From Echinometra lucunter (lineage: Eukaryota; Echinodermata; Echinoidea; Camarodonta; Echinometridae): a DNA stretch of 64,000 nt. A program made the translations under genes and the position numbers. Location of the stretch: assembly GCA_029962745.1 (NCBI GenBank), contig CM057154.1:28555763-28619762 (forward strand), read 5' to 3'. Positions 34,478 through 46,510 of the stretch are shown one piece after another; the first letter of the stretch is position 1; each line of letters begins with the position of its first letter. The notes under the pieces are model-generated. The model did no database searches, was not told the DNA's origin, and saw nothing but the letters and a program-made list of their open reading frames with translations.

Positions 34478-34852
34478 TGGAAGAGTGCTGTTTTGTCAGA
34501 AGTGAGCTCAGGCTTCCACTTCTAGCACATGCACGTATCCTCCAGTTCCTGCTCTGAGATCATGCAGGTACATGTACAAAGAGCATTGGCAGTGGAATTG
34601 ATATGCTATGACTGGTAGAGACCCCACTTCCTAAAGTGCGATTGCTTTATGATTTTGCCATACATGTACCCATATTGATTTTGCAGGATGAGATTATTTC
34701 ATTAACCAAGTACACAAGATGAGTTCGAGAATACCAACACCAGCCTCTAACACTGAACTTGAAATCAAGCTGGTGTTGGTTGGGATTGACCTTACTATGT
34801 AAATATACATTTATACATATATAGATATATATATTTCCAGTAGTACATGTAA

Positions 34853-35086
34853 GTGTTGCGTGCGCTGGTTGAATGTCATCTGCTGAACGGAATGGTTCGT
34901 GTTGACGAATTACATGTAATTTCCCTTTTACCAACACCTGCCCCTAGCGATCGGGAAATTCATGATTACAAGTTAGTTGGAAAAGTTGGAAAAATCAGAG
35001 TAACACGTCATTCGAAAGCTGCTCCATCTCTAGATGATGATGCTGAACCTATTAATGTCCGGAATCTTATCCTGAGTAAATGCTGA
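34853..35086 (+). CDS. Hypothetical 77-codon open frame
   Basis: The ATG frame contains a charged middle part (KLVGKVGKIRVTRH) and an acidic end (SLDDDAEPINVRNLIL). A TAA-rich tandem repeat follows at once. The composition is more protein-like than most frames nearby, but there is no known domain, no matching splice site and no supporting context. It may be an old exon or chance. Confidence 0.2.
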   Translation: MLRALVECHLLNGMVRVDELHVISLLPTPAPSDREIHDYKLVGKVGKIRVTRHSKAAPSLDDDAEPINVRNLILSKC

Positions 35087-35119
35087 GTAAATGTTGAGTA
35101 AATCCTGAGTAAATAATGT
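35076..35119 (+). repeat. Short tandem repeat, TGAGTAAATnC unit
   Basis: Four nearly identical 11-bp units of the type TGAGTAAATGC/TGAGTAAATCC in direct tandem. Confidence 0.85.
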
Positions 35120-35341
35120 CATTAACCTGGGCTAGGGTCTTTTGAAAATAATGAAAATAATACATATCATTTCTATAGAGTCATTTTCAATTTTGATTAA
35201 TTTAAATGCTCAAGGCGCTTTTAGAAAAAAAAAGTGAGTAGGTACGGATATTACAAAAGAATGTTCAAGCACATCACAAATGAAAAAGTGTCTGTCTTTA
35301 GAACTGGCTAGTGAACAAGTGTGATTTTAGGTTGCCCTTAA

Positions 35342-36515
35342 AGGGGGTACCCAATGCTGAAACAATGTAAGCTCATTTGAAAGAGCATGATTTTATTAGC
35401 AGAAAATCATTTGCCTAAAGTTTTTTTAAAAGTCGTGTTGCCAAGGAAACCCCCAAATGTGGTAAGATTTCAGGATATTTTTGACCCCTCAGCTGTGACC
35501 CATTTTCAACTGGGTACCCACTTTTACGTCAAAATGACATCAAAGTGGGTACCTTGTCGCGCACTTATAGCAAAATGCGCGCAAGGTATAATACATTTTG
35601 TACAGTCTAGCGCGCAGCACAACTGCAATGCGCGAAGCTGGGTACCCACTTTCACGTCATACCTCATCCTCAATTTCTTTTGGTCAGCTCTTGACTTTTT
35701 ATGATAAAATTAGCCAAAATGCATTGATTTCGATTGAAAATCATCATATTTTTAATGTTATTCTTCTTAGAATTCTATTCTCGATCATATATCAAAATAT
35801 TTTTTACCATTGTGTAATCACTTTAAAGACATGGAAGAGTATTGAGTTCTTCAGCTCCTGTGTCAGTGAAGACGTGTTAATGATATACTGAAATCAAATC
35901 ATGCTCAGAGGGTTAATGATGTCTCTTGTACTTGACACAGCAGAGGTCTAGATATTTTTTCTATGTACTGTAGAATAGCGGAGTCAGCAATAGAGAATAA
36001 TAAAATGACATTCCTTCAGTACATGTATGCAAGGAGAGATTAAAGTGATTACACAATGGTAATTTTTTTTTTTGATATATGATCGGGAATATAATTCTAA
36101 GAAGAATAACATTAAAAATTTGATGATTTTTAATCGAAATCAATGCATTTTGGCTAATTTTCTCGTAAAAAGTCAAGAGTTGACCAAAAAATTTGAGTTT
36201 GAGGTATGACGTAAAAGTGGGTTCCCAGCTTCGCACATTGCAGTTGTCCTGCGGGCTAGACTGTACAATATAATATGTATTATAACTTGCGCCCATTTTG
36301 CTAGAAGTGCGCGACAAGGTACCCACTTTGACGTCATTTTGACCCAGTTGAAACTAGGTCACAGCTGAGGGATCAAAAATATCCTGAAATCTTACCACAT
36401 TTTGGGGTTTCCTTGGCAAGACGAATTTTTAAAAAACTTTAGGAAGATGATTTTCTGCTAATAAAATCATGCTCTTTTAAATGAGCTAACATTGTTTCAG
36501 CATTGGGTACCCCCT
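35342..36515. mobile_element. TTAA-flanked long inverted-repeat transposon
   Basis: TTAA at 35338-35341 and 36516-36519 flanks AGGGGGTACCCAATGCTG and its exact complement. Arms of about 490 bp pair almost throughout (35342-35828 with 36041-36515), with a spacer of about 210 bp. GGGTACCCACTTT recurs inside both arms. Open frames of 97-121 codons on both strands are arm sequence. Non-autonomous; superfamily piggyBac-like or Kolobok-like from the TTAA target only. Confidence 0.82.
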
Positions 36516-36556
36516 TTAAGGTTATTTATAATCTCGCACACATATGTCTGTAAGTG

Positions 36557-36741
36557 TTGCTCTGTGTGTGTGTGTGTGTGTGTGTGTGTATTTGGATTTT
36601 AGAGATGTGTTTCAGTCAGATGTGTTTATTTACGTCCAGGACGCCGTGACTCAGACTCGAACCTGTGTCTGATCGGAGTCAGTTTGTTGGCAAAGACAAA
36701 GGGCTTATTGTGGACGTTACCACTAGACCAACTCCTGCAAC
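36557..36741 (-). mobile_element. tRNA-derived SINE, minus strand
   Basis: On the minus strand an A box TGGTCTAGTGG (36720-36730) and a B box GGTTCGAGTCT (36653-36663, one mismatch to consensus) lie 67 bp apart, wider than in a normal tRNA, so the head has an insertion or long arm. The tail runs to a (CA)n/(TG)n microsatellite at about 36566-36592, a usual SINE 3' end. A GCAGGAGTT duplication precedes the head. This is a different family from the SINE at 738-932. Confidence 0.6.
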
Positions 36742-37240
36742 TCCTGATTTCATGTTCTGAAGTGAGATTGGCAGCCAAAAACAGTTTTGAGAATTTCACT
36801 TGATCTAGATGATGAATATCAAAATGAAAGAATTGTCAGGAAAGAAGATATTACCCTAATCCTGCAGTGCAAAGAGCTACATGTAATTATTTTCTCAGAA
36901 TTTTGGTGATTACTGTGACGATTTTACCTTCTTAATTTTTGTGTTTGACAAGAGGGGAAATGCATAAAGATATTTCTATGAACTTCGTCTGATCTGTTGA
37001 TAGTGAGTGTGCACAAGTTAGCTACATGGACAAGAAAGTACAAAAGAGGGGGCATTCAAGTCAGTGCTATAATAATGAGCCTGATTGCTTTGTCGTAGAC
37101 ATTTGCCAACTTTTGAAACTTCAAACTTGGTGCTACAGTACTATCTATCACCATAGTGAATTTGTTTTCTCATCACTGTATTTCGACTATTTTGCATGCA
37201 TGACTATGAGGAGACGAAGTGATCAGACTTTTGGGTTGTT

Positions 37241-37262
37241 AGGTCAAAGGTCAAAGAGGTCA
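37241..37262 (+). promoter_or_regulatory. AGGTCA triple half-site
   Basis: AGGTCAAAGGTCAAAGAGGTCA contains a DR1 followed by a third half-site at spacing three. It matches nuclear-receptor binding sites, but may be a stray fragment of the repeat family seen at 24940-25650. Function is not shown. Confidence 0.3.
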
Positions 37263-38044
37263 TTTACTATTATTATAATTATAGGTGTTTTAGTCTGGTT
37301 ATCACCATGATTCAAGTATATGTACACTTTGAACCATGAAGTGAACTGAACATGTACAGTACATATACATGTAGGCATAGTAGATGAGTTGCATTCATTT
37401 GTTTTGTTTTGCTGCAGACCTGAAGTTACAAAAAAAACAAAAAACAAAACAAAAACCGAAGTTAAATGTTTTACAATGGAAATTACATTTTGACCACTTT
37501 GTCCATACATTGTAATTGTGCATTTTCAGCACTTTACTTGTAGGTACTGTAAACATATGAAGAAAGAAGGGATTTACCAACTGTATACACTGTTGGCTAC
37601 TAGCTGAGAATATACATGTAGTTGTTGGACTAGAGTGGGCAGAGAGATGATATCATTTCCTCTGTGGTCTATGGCTTGACCCTGGTGGCTTTGGGTGAAA
37701 TTGCAATAGACAGGTGTTGGGTTAGTGGATACGTACATGTAGAAGGAAAAGTTAAGGACTTCAAAAGACGTGAACTTAAAAACCAAGATTTTTATAACAG
37801 ATGGGATTTCTATCTTTATCTTTTCATTTCTTGGTACTTGTAGGCTTTTGAAAGTTTTGATGGCACTTTTTGAATCAATTTTGTTACTAAATGGAATTAT
37901 CAGTAAATCAGTTCGATATCAGATGGGGTGAAGCGTCAAAATACAGGTGTTTAGGAGTGCACAGGAAACCTTACGCTGCAGACTTTCAGAAGATTTTCGT
38001 AATTGCCAGCTCCCATTGCCCTCCCTTTGATAATATACAGTGTT

Positions 38045-38266
38045 TGTGGATTGCAGGAACTAGGAAGAATTTCATAAATACCAAATAAAAAATCACTTTC
38101 ATATCTGGGCACTGTAACACAAAGCTTAGCATTTGATCATGATCATACAATCATTCAATCACTTGTGAAATCAGTAGCACAAACAGCTTTGTGTTACAGT
38201 GCCAGGATATGAAAGTGATTTTTTATTTGGTATTTAAGAAATTCTTCCTAGTTCCTGCAATCCACA
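38045..38266. repeat. Near-perfect hairpin, 82-bp arms
   Basis: Arms 38045-38126 and 38185-38266 are almost exact complements (TGTGGATTGCAGGAACTAGG against CCTAGTTCCTGCAATCCACA) around a 58-bp loop. There is no TTAA or clear duplication at the ends. The high arm identity implies recent origin or gene conversion. Confidence 0.85.
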
Positions 38267-38732
38267 GCAGTCAGTGTTATGAAGCCCTACATTGTGGGTT
38301 ATGAAATTATGATAGACAAGTTTGGGGGATCGTATTTCTTGAGTTGATACTAGCAATCCAATCTGCAATCACATTATTTCATGCTTTGTTCATTGAGGCT
38401 GCAGTAAACATTTATATACCAGGGATGGTCCAGTACTAAATTGAAACTGAATCAGATCATCCTACCCTTTCAGTTCGCAAACACTCACACGTACAACTTT
38501 CCGTGTACCTGGATTGAGTGGGTGTGAATGTAATGATACTGGTATTACCAGTGGCATAGCATGGGTCTGGATATTGAGGGGGCACCATGATGATTTTGGA
38601 AGGGGGGGGAGCATTCTTAATTAATGGATAGAATATAAAAAACAAAGGCAATAGATTGGAAAGGATTGTGGGAGGGAGTCATTTGACACCCCCCTTCTCT
38701 CTATTTTGTTATTTTATCCTCCAGGCAAATTG

Positions 38733-38777
38733 GCGGGGGGGGGGGGGGGGGGGGGGGGGGAGGGGGAGGGGGGAGGG
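38733..38777. repeat. Long poly(G) tract
   Basis: Nearly thirty G residues in a row, then G runs broken by single A residues. A strong G-quadruplex candidate on the plus strand. Confidence 0.95.
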
Positions 38778-39315
38778 GAGAATGTGCCCCCTGTACCTTC
38801 ACCTTTGGTATTACTTCATTTTAGCTGAATAGACTCATAAACGCTTTTGACTATTTCCCCCCATGGAGATAAAAGGTAACAAACTCCAACGACGAGGCCA
38901 GGTAGATTTCCTTTCCAAGCTCTAATGAACATGAATAGGAAGTTTAGGGAAGTGCTACTGTCAACAGAGACCCAGCACTATTTGTACGTTGGTCTGCCCT
39001 GGGATTCTCGGTATACTGTACAATAAAACGATATCATCATTGCATACCTTTAATCGGTTTGCATGCATTGCAAACGCTGTTGTTCCTCAAAGGCTATAAC
39101 TTTTGAGAGTACCAATGCATACGTGAGATTGCTGGTCCATAACACCAACCTCTAGTTGGACTACACTTTTGCTGACTCCTAGTACATCTACATGTTTCGG
39201 TACCAACCTCATTTATGTATTTAGGTTTGAGCTGAGTTGTGGATAGTTTAGGGTTGTTGTGATTGCCCAGGATTCATGTTTTTATCAGTGAGAGTGGATC
39301 TGTTCAGTAAACTCC

Positions 39316-39351
39316 ATGGCACGACTTATCCGTGTGGAATCGGTGGATGTG
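39316..39351 (+). CDS. Candidate alternative first coding exon 2
   Basis: ATG begins a 12-codon frame (MARLIRVESVDV) ending at a codon boundary with a consensus donor GTG|gtaagt (39352). An acceptor-like TTCATGTTTTTATCAG lies upstream (to 39286), so it might instead be an internal exon read in another, also open, frame (RVDLFSKLHGTTYPCGIGG). It is very short and unsupported by homology. Confidence 0.3.
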
Positions 39352-40889
39352 GTAAGTCATTTTTCTTCTTGATCAAAGGTCACAGAAATTTTGGAGAATT
39401 GGTAACCATGTTGGGCCCTGTCATTTAACCAACCATAGCAGTACAGAGCTTTCTTGAGGTCTAAATTAATCATCTTCAATCCTCAAATTGGCAATACAAA
39501 TTATTTTTTTTCCATGTTTACATAGCTTGAAAAAAATGAATATGGATATAACATAAACCAAAATGAAATATAATTGTAAAATTGAATCAGAAATTGCCAA
39601 TTTGAACACAGAAATAGTGATTATATATTATTTGCTGCATTGCCAATTTAAAGAGTTTAATGATTAGTTACACTTAAACTGCTCTAATTCGAGAACGCCA
39701 CACCATACAGCGATGGGAATGGGCTCAAAATTTATCAGTGCATTTTTCTCTTTCTGCTCATGTATGATATGTACTGCCCAACATTCTGGACCAACAGATA
39801 ATGCAAAAACGTCTCCTAAAGGTGACACTGTACCTCTATGGGTTAAACCTTTCCTACATGTTTTCAGGTAACACATACTGGATAGTGAAGTGCAGTGCCA
39901 CACCTGATTGGTCAAAAGTAAATCTGTCATTTGTGTAGGGATTTACATGTAGTTCCACAAATATACTGATGTTTGCTCTGAGGATGGTTGTTCTTGGGAG
40001 TTGGGGTATTATGAATGTCATCTATGGGGAGTTTCTGAGACCTCGTACAAGTTTTGTGATTATGTATAGATATACATGTACTTGAAATAACTTGGCCCTC
40101 TGACACTGTCATGATATATCTTGCTACTAGGACAGGAGTCACAGGACTCGCCATGGGAAGTCCTTGTCATTTATTAAACATTCCTCGGTGTGTGTGTACT
40201 GATTAGTAGGTACAATCTCTCTGAGTGATAACTAATTTTGGTGCAAAGTGCAAACTCATTTAGTGTAGAGATCATTACAGTTTTCCATATTGATATCACA
40301 TGATGTTTCTGAGTGTGAACATACGCATGTACAATGTAAAAAATAGAACTAACTATGAAACAGTGTACAAATCCTCTACTGGTACATGTACATGTATGTA
40401 GAATCAGATTACAAAGTGTGCAAGAAGATACTACCCAGTATCTACTGATAGGATTACAAGGTGATTTCCTACGCTTTCCTTTCAAACCAACCTCTACAGA
40501 GTCTACACAGTATGACTACCGTCGTTCTGTAGTCTTTGAAAATCTGTGAGCTTTCTTCAGGTCATCAGGAATTATAGGCTTATAGATTTTATCATTTTTT
40601 TTTCCTTGTTTATTATACATGTATGCTCCATTCTTCGAGGATTCTGAAAAAAAGATGCCTTTCTTGATCTGGAAACAACTGCCCAGTTGCCACCTCAGTT
40701 TATCAGGGCTGTGAAATTTAAGACCATTAGGACATGCATGGGAACAATAATTTCAATACAGTTCTAGAAAGCATCAAAAAAGCTACATGTATTGTAATTA
40801 ATACAGATATTGATATAAAAAGAACTTCATTGCACGTTTTATTTTTTATTTTTTCATTTTTTTTACAAGATGGAAGACTGCAATGTATG

Positions 40890-40968
40890 TATATATATAT
40901 ATATATATATTTTTTTCATTTTATTTTATTTCATTTCATTAATTTTTTTTTTTTTGGGGGGGGGGGCT
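40890..40968. repeat. (TA)n and T(n)G(n) tracts
   Basis: A short (AT)n run near 40890-40910 is followed by a T-rich strip and a T11G9-type junction near 40948-40967. A second T(n)G(n) junction lies at about 41379-41404. Confidence 0.85.
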
Positions 40969-42202
40969 TTTCCTACATCTACGTTGTATACTATAAATTT
41001 CTTAGTTAAAAAGAAAATGGGATCTGTCAAAGTGAAAGTGATATGATATTGTGAAAAACAGGAAATATTATTGTTGAAAGCAGCACAAACCTGATCAGAT
41101 TACACAGGACACAGTATTGCAGGCAGAAGTCTGAAGGAAAAAAAAAATGTCGTAGGTAAGGGTAGCACTACAGGGGCAACTTGACATCTGATATGTACAA
41201 ATATTGGGCAAAACACATCAAGTGTAGGAGGATAGACTTGTCCTCATGAAAATATTATTCATCTGCCAGTTGATGATGCGAAGGTTTACCGAATACCATA
41301 AATTTTTATATTCAGACTGTTAGGTGTAAGCCTTACATGATTGCAGGGACATGAGATTGTTTTTTCTTTTATTTTTTTATTTTTTTTTTTTTGGGGGGGG
41401 GGGGTGTACTAGCATACATGTACCTGCCAACTGTTCCTACATGTATATGAAATAGGAATATTCCTATTTGGGGGAAAAGAAAATTGCCCTTTTAACCCAT
41501 GTGTTCCTATTTCTGTACAAAATTGTCTGTAGTATTGAATAGGATTTTTAAAAATATATTTATACATTTAGGATAATTAGGAACATTTAGGTTCCTATTT
41601 TGGAAAATTTCTTAATAATTTGCTCCTATTTCTTGGCTGTCGGGATTGGAAGGTACATGTATGAACTAGTAGTCCAGGACATTTGTAGTTGTGTATCCCT
41701 TCATCTACATAGAATTTTTTTTTTCTTAAATTTTGCAATATTGAAAAATGTTTGATTTGACTTTAAAAATAAACTTTCTGGTCATGTGATTTCACTATGG
41801 AAGAGACTATTTCAAAGCAATTGGGAATGGTTGATTAAAGTAATCAATAAAAAGTGCTGTATATCCTGAGGTTATGAAATCATTAAAGTAATGATAAATC
41901 AACTTGATCTTGGTAAAATATTGTACTACACACAAATGTTTAGGCTGAACACTCAAGCGATTTCTCATCATATTTTGAATATAAGGACATTTGAAGAGTA
42001 ATCATTTTTTCGGGGGATATTTCTACTATGATATTCTTCCAAGGAGTTTAAACTATAAACTCAATGTATAAAAAATGAGGAAGCAGCTCACAAATAATTT
42101 GCCAACCTTTCCCAGAAATCAAGCTTCTCTATGATATTTAATGGGGCCTACGAATATCTTTGTAGTGTTGTTTAATCCTTTGTTGAAAGTTTACCTTCTT
42201 AG

Positions 42203-42566
42203 GCACTTTCACACCTACCCGATCAAGAAAAATACCTGTAAATTACAGGAACCTTTTCAGGCCCCAAAATACCCAATAATTATTTCGTGCTTTCACGCCT
42301 CCTCGAACCAGACCTTTACAGGAAAGTTCTAGTACTTATAAGCATGTGCATTAAGGTCCATAGAAGTTCTTGTAATTTGCCTTCACACTTGCAAATATCC
42401 CTGCGACCTTGGAGAAAATACCTGGAACTGGAGAAAGTACCTGCTAAACTACAGGTATTTTTCTTTGGGGATATTACTAGAACTTTCAGTATCTTCTGAT
42501 CGGGGTAGAATACTGGATCAGAAAATACCAGACATTTTTTTCCTGATTGGGTAGGTGTGAAAGCAG
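42203..42566. mobile_element. Inverted-repeat MITE rich in TACCTG/CAGGTA
   Basis: The left end TTTCACACCTACCCGATCA and the complement of the right end, TTTCACACCTACCCAATCA, nearly match over about 30 bp. The interior carries repeated TACCTG, TACAGG and CAGGTATT motifs in both orientations. No ORF of transposase type. Confidence 0.65.
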
Positions 42567-42885
42567 CTCTTGTGACCTCTTTATGCCAATTATAAACAGT
42601 TACAAACCACTCTTATTTTTGACAAGGAAACTACTACAAACTACTATCACTTCCTGCTTCCAGGAGAACTTATGTCACCTACAAATGTGTTCATGTCTCC
42701 AGAAAGTCCCTGAGAAGGCAACTTTTATTTGCATGACACAAAGTAAAAGTTTTGTTGTTAATCATTCAAACACTTTCCCCTCGATTCTTGTGAACTTGGA
42801 AGAGGTGATTACCGAAGAGAGAATACAAGGTTTTGATGCATGGTGATGATGATGATGGTGGTACTAGTACTAATATTCTACTACA

Positions 42886-42887
42886 TG

Positions 42888-42979
<92 letters not shown>

Positions 42980-43590
42980 ATGATAATGATAATTAATGGT
43001 AATGATAATGATAATGTTAATAATATTGATAATAATAATGATATTAATAATAATAATGATAATGATGATGATAATGATGATAATGATGATAATGATGATA
43101 ATAATGATAATCATAATGATGATAATGATGATAATGATGATAATGATGATAATGATGATAATAATGATGATAATAATGATGGTAATAATAATAATGATAA
43201 TAATGATGATAATAATGATAATGATGATAATGATAATAATAATTATAATGATAATAATAATAATAATAACTCTTATTGCAGTCTTAGGGCGAATCCTTTT
43301 GTCTCGGCCCATTATTCAGATTCACCTTATTGCACGCTCAATTCGCCTTGACACTCCCCTGCCCTATTGTGACGAAATAAACCCATTCACTGGATTTGCC
43401 CTATGATAGGTTATAATGTTATAATAATAATAATAATAATAGTAATAATGATAATGATAATTATAATGATAATGATAATGATAATGATAATGATTATGAT
43501 AATAATAATGATAATAATAATAATAATGATAATAGTAACAATGATAATAATAATGATGATAATAATAACAACAGCAGTAGCAGCAACAAG
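42886..43590. repeat. Compound microsatellite: (TAC)n then (AAT/GAT)n
   Basis: A tract of about 90 bp of (ACT)n at 42886-42975 is followed by about 290 bp of mixed ATAATG/GATGAT repeats, a unique insert (43271-43400) and another block of about 170 bp of AAT/ATG repeats. Long Ile, Asn, Asp, Leu or Met frames across it are artefacts. Confidence 0.95.
43357..43425. mobile_element. Microsatellite-associated core repeat, copy 1
   Basis: CTGCCCTATTGTGACGAAAT...TTTGCCCTATGATAGGTTATAATG, about 70 bp, recurs at 46337-46405 with only a few substitutions. In both places it is embedded in AAT/GAT microsatellites, as in elements known to carry or seed microsatellites (mini-me-like or Helitron-like). Confidence 0.7.
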
Positions 43591-44089
43591 ATCAATAACT
43601 GCAACAATGATAATATCAATGGTTATAAGGATACTACCATTACAGGAAATACAGTGTTTCTATCTAGGTGCAGGAAAGAGTTTAAAGGAAAGATGAAAAT
43701 AAAAAAGTGGAAGAACAAATACAAACATAATTAACTTCTGACAAGATTTCAGAAGTATTTGAAAGTGGAGACCTTATGAATGTAGATATATGTATAAGAA
43801 GATTGTTCCATACTTAGGGGCAAGACTGAGTCAATGACTGGTGTATGAACTTTCATTTCAAGCTTTTAAATCACATTATATCTCACACCAGACATTTGTA
43901 CTGTATTTTCATTTTCTGATAACTTAACACTTTCTTACATTTTAATAGTTGCCATCATATGTATTGAGAAATATTTAACTGTGTATACATGTTAGCTCAG
44001 TGATGCTTTCTTGCAGTTCATGAGTTTATTTATCTCGAAATCGTAAAGATCCACAGTCCCGTCACAAATATTTGTATTGTTTCTGTTAA

Positions 44090-44635
44090 AGGGAAAGTCC
44101 ACCCCAGAAGTTTCACTGTTTCAATAAAAGGAGATGAATTTGAACAGCATTTTAAAAAAGAAATGAGAAAAATCGGTCAAAGAATAAGAAAATTACACTC
44201 ATTTATATTTTATAGTAAGTTACTCTCGGCTCTGCGAATTGACAACACTGATGACATCATGCGAGCAGCTCTCCATTCACTTTGTACATGAAATTTCACA
44301 TTTTTCTCAATTTTCTTAGAAGTTACACATTTTCTCACCCCATAATCAAAGTATGTTTATGTAAAAAGCAATTCTTCCGAACATGTATTGACTATGGGGG
44401 TTAGAGTATACATTTGAGAAAATGTGAAATTTCATGTACAAAGTGAATGGAGAGCTGCTCGCATATGATGTCATCAGTGTTGCCAATTTGCAGAGCCGAG
44501 AGTAATTTACTAGAAAATGTAAATGAGTATAATTTTCTTATTCTTTGACCAATTTTGCTCATTTCTTTTTTAAAATGCTGTTCAAATTTAACCCCTTTTA
44601 TTGAAACAGTGAAACTTCTGGGGTGGACTTTGCCT
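44090..44635. mobile_element. TTAA-flanked palindromic MITE
   Basis: TTAA at 44086-44089 and 44636-44639 flanks AGGGAAAGTCCACCCCAG and the complement of the right end, AGGCAAAGTCCACCCCAG. The arms are complementary far inward (GAAACTTCTGGGGTGG; AGAGCTGCTCGCA). It shares interior sequence (CTCTCCATTCAC-TTTGTACAT) with the TTAA element nested at 5669-6243, so the two belong to related families. Confidence 0.8.
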
Positions 44636-44749
44636 TTAAGGGATGCTTCAGAGCATTGGTGCCTGTATCTTTATTAATAAAAATAATCAAACATCAATTC
44701 CATTGTTCATGAACCTGTGTTGGTCTTTCTATAGTACTGCTGATCCGTC

Positions 44750-46043
44750 ATAGGTCCAAATATAATGTTCATTTCCATGTGACATGAGGCGCTGGCAGGC
44801 GTGACTCACTCTCCTCTCTCGGTGAACACTAGAGGGAGGGCTTGTCAGAGTCATGAGGGCGCTGGCATGTTACCCTGTGCTGTTGGTGACACAAGGCTCA
44901 GAACTCCTGTAGGAAGTGAGCAAGTCAGCTGCTATTGAGACGCTCCCTCTTTCTCTGGGTCTCACCACTTTTGTCTATAAAGTTGCCAAGTTCCCACAGG
45001 AGCAAAAAGTTTATTAAATTTCATGTTGAGCCGGCTTTTGAAGCTCTTTTGGATAAACAAGGAGTGTTCCTGAAAAGAATTGCAACTCTCTGCTATTAAA
45101 GAAGTTGGGATTGAACCATTTGGCTTAATCGTGTTCTTGCTTGCAAATTGACAGTTCTTATAGGCCATTTCTCTGTCAAACAACACAGCACATGTGCTCC
45201 AGCTTAGTGACTCTCCCAAATCACTTCGCAGATTTGAAGGAAAATAGTCACACCATTTAGGATTTGATTCAATTTCTTCACATGACAGTGAGCCAACGTT
45301 GTACAGTGGAAGTACCTTATAATGTCACTTTGGACGTTCAATGTTGCGATATATGTCATTAGTTTGTGTTACAGGACACAAACAGGACATTGGTAATCTT
45401 GCTGAAGGTTCCTTCCAATGAGTCGTGCCCTTCAACTTGAAGAGAGTCAGACCACTTTGTTTGGCACAGTGCACCTGAGGATATCTTCTGGAATATGGAT
45501 GTAGAATTTCTACAATTTCACTCCTGTGGCTTAACCTGTTAGTGATGATTGAAAGCTCCTCAAGAACATTAAGTGGAAGGAATTCTTTAAACAACCTTTC
45601 CTATTGGACTTGTGAATGTGGCATTCCTACACTTTCAGCATTGAAAGAGAGCCTTATATGAATTCTTTACAAAGAAAGCACAAGAACTAATCAGTAATCA
45701 GCTTTTACTTGTGAACATCTGCCTTGTAACTTGTAGAATTGTGACTGAAATTTCAAGTTGAAGGTGAATCTCAAAATAGATGGAAAGGCTTTCTGATGTT
45801 AGTAAAAACTCTTATATTCAGGCCTAAATAGCTCAACATTAACTTGTGAACTCTTCCTTTCTGGAATATTTCCTCCAAGTTCAACTTTGAAACTATCTTT
45901 CTGAAAATAAATGGCATTACTCTGTGAGGACTTTCTGAGAACTTGTCAGTAACCAAGAACCTGTTGTTGTCTAAGCAAGTTTCTTGTCATCTGGGCAGTA
46001 CCTGTACAAATCAATTTTGGAATAAGAGATAAGATATTCCAAG
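44750..46043 (+). promoter_or_regulatory. Possible 5' UTR/promoter region of a host gene
   Basis: This stretch is less simple-sequence-like than its surroundings and has mixed composition with CpG-containing, GC-richer DNA near 44785-44950. It directly precedes the most exon-like ATG segment (46044). Minus-strand frames of 85 (44962-45219) and 89 codons (45325-45594) exist but show no domain. The promoter/UTR role is inference from position only. Confidence 0.25.
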
Positions 46044-46145
46044 ATGGTGGTGGAATATCGCAAGAAACCATGGCCTCCTCGTAAGCCCCGTTCACGTTCT
46101 CGCCATCTGCCCAAGATTAGGCCAGTCAAGAGACCACTGAGTCGA
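46044..46145 (+). CDS. Candidate alternative first coding exon 3
   Basis: ATG starts a 34-codon frame ending in phase 0 at a consensus donor CGA|gtaagt (46146); the frame is closed by a TAA 21-23 bp upstream of the ATG. The peptide is very basic and proline-rich (MVVEYRKKPWPPRKPRSRS, then RHLPKIRPVKRPLSR), and codon choice is less AT-biased than in the flanks. It could splice in frame to the phase-0 exon at 55219. It is the best single exon candidate in the window; the protein is not recognised. Confidence 0.5.
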
Positions 46146-46205
46146 GTAAGTGACATTTTTGAATGAATGGTAATCAATGGTATTGATGATGATTGTAACA
46201 ATAAT

Positions 46206-46208
46206 GAT

Positions 46209-46268
<60 letters not shown>

Positions 46269-46505
46269 GTAGTACTGATGATGCTGCTGGTACCGTAATA
46301 ATGATAATAATGATATTTAATGACGATAATTATCACTCTCCTGCCCTATTGTGACGAAATAAACCCATTCATTGGGTTTGCCCTATGGTAGGTTATAATG
46401 TTATGATAATAATAATCATAATAATAAGAACAATAATAATGATAATAATAATAATGATAATAATAATCATGATAATGGTAAGAAGAAGAAGAATAGTAAT
46501 GATGT
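46206..46505. repeat. (GAT)n and (AAT)n microsatellites with core repeat copy 2
   Basis: About 65 bp of pure GAT/ATG (46206-46268) is followed by mixed AAT/ATG repeats. The core sequence seen at 43357-43425 recurs at 46337-46405 between two microsatellite blocks. Confidence 0.9.
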
Positions 46506-46510
46506 ATATT

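Noticed and set aside
35387..36326. Frames of 97-121 codons on both strands
   Set aside because: They are arm sequence of the TTAA inverted-repeat element read in opposite directions.
37026..37310. 94-codon plus-strand frame
   Set aside because: Ends in an ATT-rich simple stretch, has no recognisable domain and no splice support.
41408..41671. Possible small element with TTCCTATTT repeats and ACATGTACC at both sides
   Set aside because: TACATGTA words are too common in this part of the window for them to count as terminal repeats.
42833..43696. Asp/Asn-, Ile- and Met-rich frames of 97-172 codons
   Set aside because: They follow the ACT and AAT/GAT microsatellites and are not genes.
44962..45594. 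Two minus-strand frames of 85 and 89 codons as a minus-strand gene
   Set aside because: No domain and no splice sites linking them. The region was instead noted as a possible 5' region of the plus-strand candidate exon at 46044.
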